DNA of 64,000 nucleotides, from assembly GCA_963785755.1 (NCBI GenBank), contig CAWAXG010000002.1, positions 620,001 to 684,000 of the forward strand, written 5' to 3'. The stretch comes from JACCXG01 sp963785755 (GTDB taxonomy: Bacteria; Acidobacteriota; Vicinamibacteria; Vicinamibacterales; 2-12-FULL-66-21). The notes beneath the pieces were generated by a model. It ran no database searches and was not told where the DNA came from. It saw only the letters and a program-made list of their open reading frames with translations. Below, piece by piece: positions 62,938 to 64,000 of this stretch (positions are counted from its first letter, which is position 1; each line of letters opens with the position of its first letter). The translations under genes were made by a program, and so were the position numbers.

Positions 62938-63639
62938 TCAGATCTCCCCCTTCAAATACGCCCGCCGTTCGCGCTCCGGGAACTTCTCGATCGCATACCT
63001 CAGCATCGTCCGCGGCATGCGGTGATACCGCGTCTTCAGGAATGCCCGCTCGGCGCGGCCGTCCCGATTGCCAACCTCGCGAAGCATCCAGCCCACGGCC
63101 TTGTGGATCAGGTCGCGGTCGTCGTCCAGGAGGAGGTCGGCGATCCGGAACGTGTCGTCGAATTCCAGCCGTCTGATGAAGTGATTCGTCGCGATGATGG
63201 CAATCCGCCGTTCCCACAGCGATCGCGAGCGCGCCAGGCGCGTGAGCGCCGCGCGGGGGCGATCCTGGAGCCAGGCGCCAACGATGTGCGCGGCCGAACA
63301 GTCGACGAGATCCCAGTTGTTGATGAAGGGTGTGCTCGCCAGATACAGGCGATAGATGCGCCGCCGCTCCGCGTCAGTGCCGCCCTTGAATGCATCCACG
63401 AGGAGAAGCAGAGCCAGCAGCCGCTCCTCGTGCACCGGGGAACCGAGCAGACTCTGGATATCCTCGATCGCCGTTCCCCGACACTCCCGGCAGATTTTTC
63501 GGACCTGCGGAACGGTGAGGCCGATGAACACGTCACCCTCGGCGTACTCGCCGGGTCCGGTCTTGAAGAATCGCTGCAATGACGCCGCGCGTGACCGGTC
63601 CGCTTGACCGCGAAGGAGCGCGCGAATCCTATCGCTCAT
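62938..63639 (-). CDS. AlkD-like DNA alkylation repair protein
   Basis: This is a 233-residue all-helical HEAT-like protein that excises alkylated bases without base flipping. GLTVPQVRKICREC, SPVHEERLLALLLLVDAF, the catalytic FINNWDLVDCSAAHIVG (Trp and Asp equivalents), SRSLWERRIAIIATNHFI and IHKAVGWMLREVGNRD are diagnostic. ATG 63639 overlaps the 3' end of the IMPDH-like gene by eleven bases. The spacer to gph carries AAAGGGCAAGGGGCAAGG phrases. Confidence 0.93.
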   Translation of the reverse strand: MSDRIRALLRGQADRSRAASLQRFFKTGPGEYAEGDVFIGLTVPQVRKICRECRGTAIEDIQSLLGSPVHEERLLALLLLVDAFKGGTDAERRRIYRLYLASTPFINNWDLVDCSAAHIVGAWLQDRPRAALTRLARSRSLWERRIAIIATNHFIRRLEFDDTFRIADLLLDDDRDLIHKAVGWMLREVGNRDGRAERAFLKTRYHRMPRTMLRYAIEKFPERERRAYLKGEI

Positions 63640-64000
63640 ACGACTCGCGGCGCGCGGAGGCCGAGAGCTTGATCAGATACTTGTTTGGGTCAGCCCAGAA
63701 CAGCTGACGGAGCTCCGCGAGCGAAGACGCGCCGCCGTAGCTGATCGACGAGCACAGGTGCTTCATCATGTCGCGGACGATCGTCCGGGCCGAGCCGCGT
63801 GCGGGCACGCTGATCTCCATGCCTTCGGCGCCGATGGCTTCGAGCTCGCGGGGGTCGGCCTCCTCCACGTCGAGCCGATCGCGGATCGCCTCGATCGACG
63901 CCATTCCACGAAGCACTTTGAAGGGCACCTTGACCGTCTTCTGCGATTCGGGCAGGACGACGGCCTTGTGCACGACCTCTCCGGGGGCTTCTTCGGTACC
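63629..64000 (-). CDS. IMP dehydrogenase/GMP reductase-like enzyme, C-terminal part (runs off the window)
   Basis: These are the last 120 or so residues of a (beta/alpha)8 enzyme of the IMPDH/GMP reductase family, which acts in guanine nucleotide synthesis. TEEAPGEVV matches the mobile-loop region, KVLRGMASIEA and the C-terminal DMMKHLCSSISYGGASSLAELRQ match the closing helices. GAEGMEISVPARG is a variant of the usual loop. The stop is at 63629-63631; the start lies outside the window. The C-terminal end LIKLSASARRESYER suggests an atypical, GuaB-related subgroup. alkD follows with an overlap. Confidence 0.8.
   Translation of the reverse strand, partial: GTEEAPGEVVHKAVVLPESQKTVKVPFKVLRGMASIEAIRDRLDVEEADPRELEAIGAEGMEISVPARGSARTIVRDMMKHLCSSISYGGASSLAELRQLFWADPNKYLIKLSASARRESYER

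Overview
The window is a GC-rich bacterial chromosome segment, most likely from Acidobacteriota and probably close to Vicinamibacteria. Three family signatures support this: two secreted proteins of the acidobacterial VWFA-related type (38200-40008 and 59320-60240), three long duplicated FtsX/MacB permeases of the 'ADOP' type (two of them behind a padR gene), and an alternative complex III plus aa3-type oxidase cluster. I saw no rRNA, tRNA, CRISPR array, transposase or integrase. Ten otherwise conserved genes carry about twelve one-base indels. Four of these are the same change in the same context, so much of the breakage looks like sequence error rather than gene decay.

Layout. 1-9.6 kb: the end of a Ser/Thr kinase-TPR gene; an acyl-CoA synthetase coupled to a secreted sulfatase; a three-gene module (Mrp-type ATPase, zinc ribbon with a PCP_red-like domain, radical SAM/SPASM with a second PCP_red-like domain); a second sulfatase. 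9.7-18.2 kb: a respiratory block on the minus strand, actC-actD-actF, a cupredoxin-like protein, coxA-coxC-cox4, two small membrane proteins and coxB. The usual actA, actB and actE are not here. 18.5-22.9 kb: a MacAB-like efflux operon. 23-27.1 kb: a small acidobacterial protein, peroxiredoxin, signal peptidase I, a secreted protein and an MBL hydrolase. 27.2-31.8 kb: clpS-clpA-grpE and a glycosyltransferase. 31.8-38.1 kb: secreted GH20 hexosaminidase, MtfA-like peptidase, FmdB zinc ribbon and a pmbA/tldD pair whose TldD carries a Tat signal. 38.2-46.8 kb: VWFA-related protein, rhodanese plus SufE, then padR and two ADOP permeases, the first truncated. 46.8-56.6 kb: rRNA methyltransferase, GNAT, DinB, YgjP-like peptidase, RimJ-like GNAT, a third ADOP permease, DUF4097-like protein, S9 peptidase and a small membrane protein. 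56.7-64 kb: ABC-2 exporter, second VWFA protein, PAP2 phosphatase, alpha/beta hydrolase, phosphoglycolate phosphatase, AlkD, and the end of an IMP dehydrogenase-like gene.

Two features cut across the whole window. First, many intergenic spacers hold a local short-phrase repeat family (for example GCACGTAGCAC, TTGAACC, CACGAGTCGCGGATT, CCCGAGT, TTGGGAGTTGG), and several families recur in inverted orientation on the other side of a gene block. Second, at least six genes without a Shine-Dalgarno sequence have a TAnnnT-like hexamer exactly six bases before the start codon, which is the arrangement expected for leaderless transcripts.
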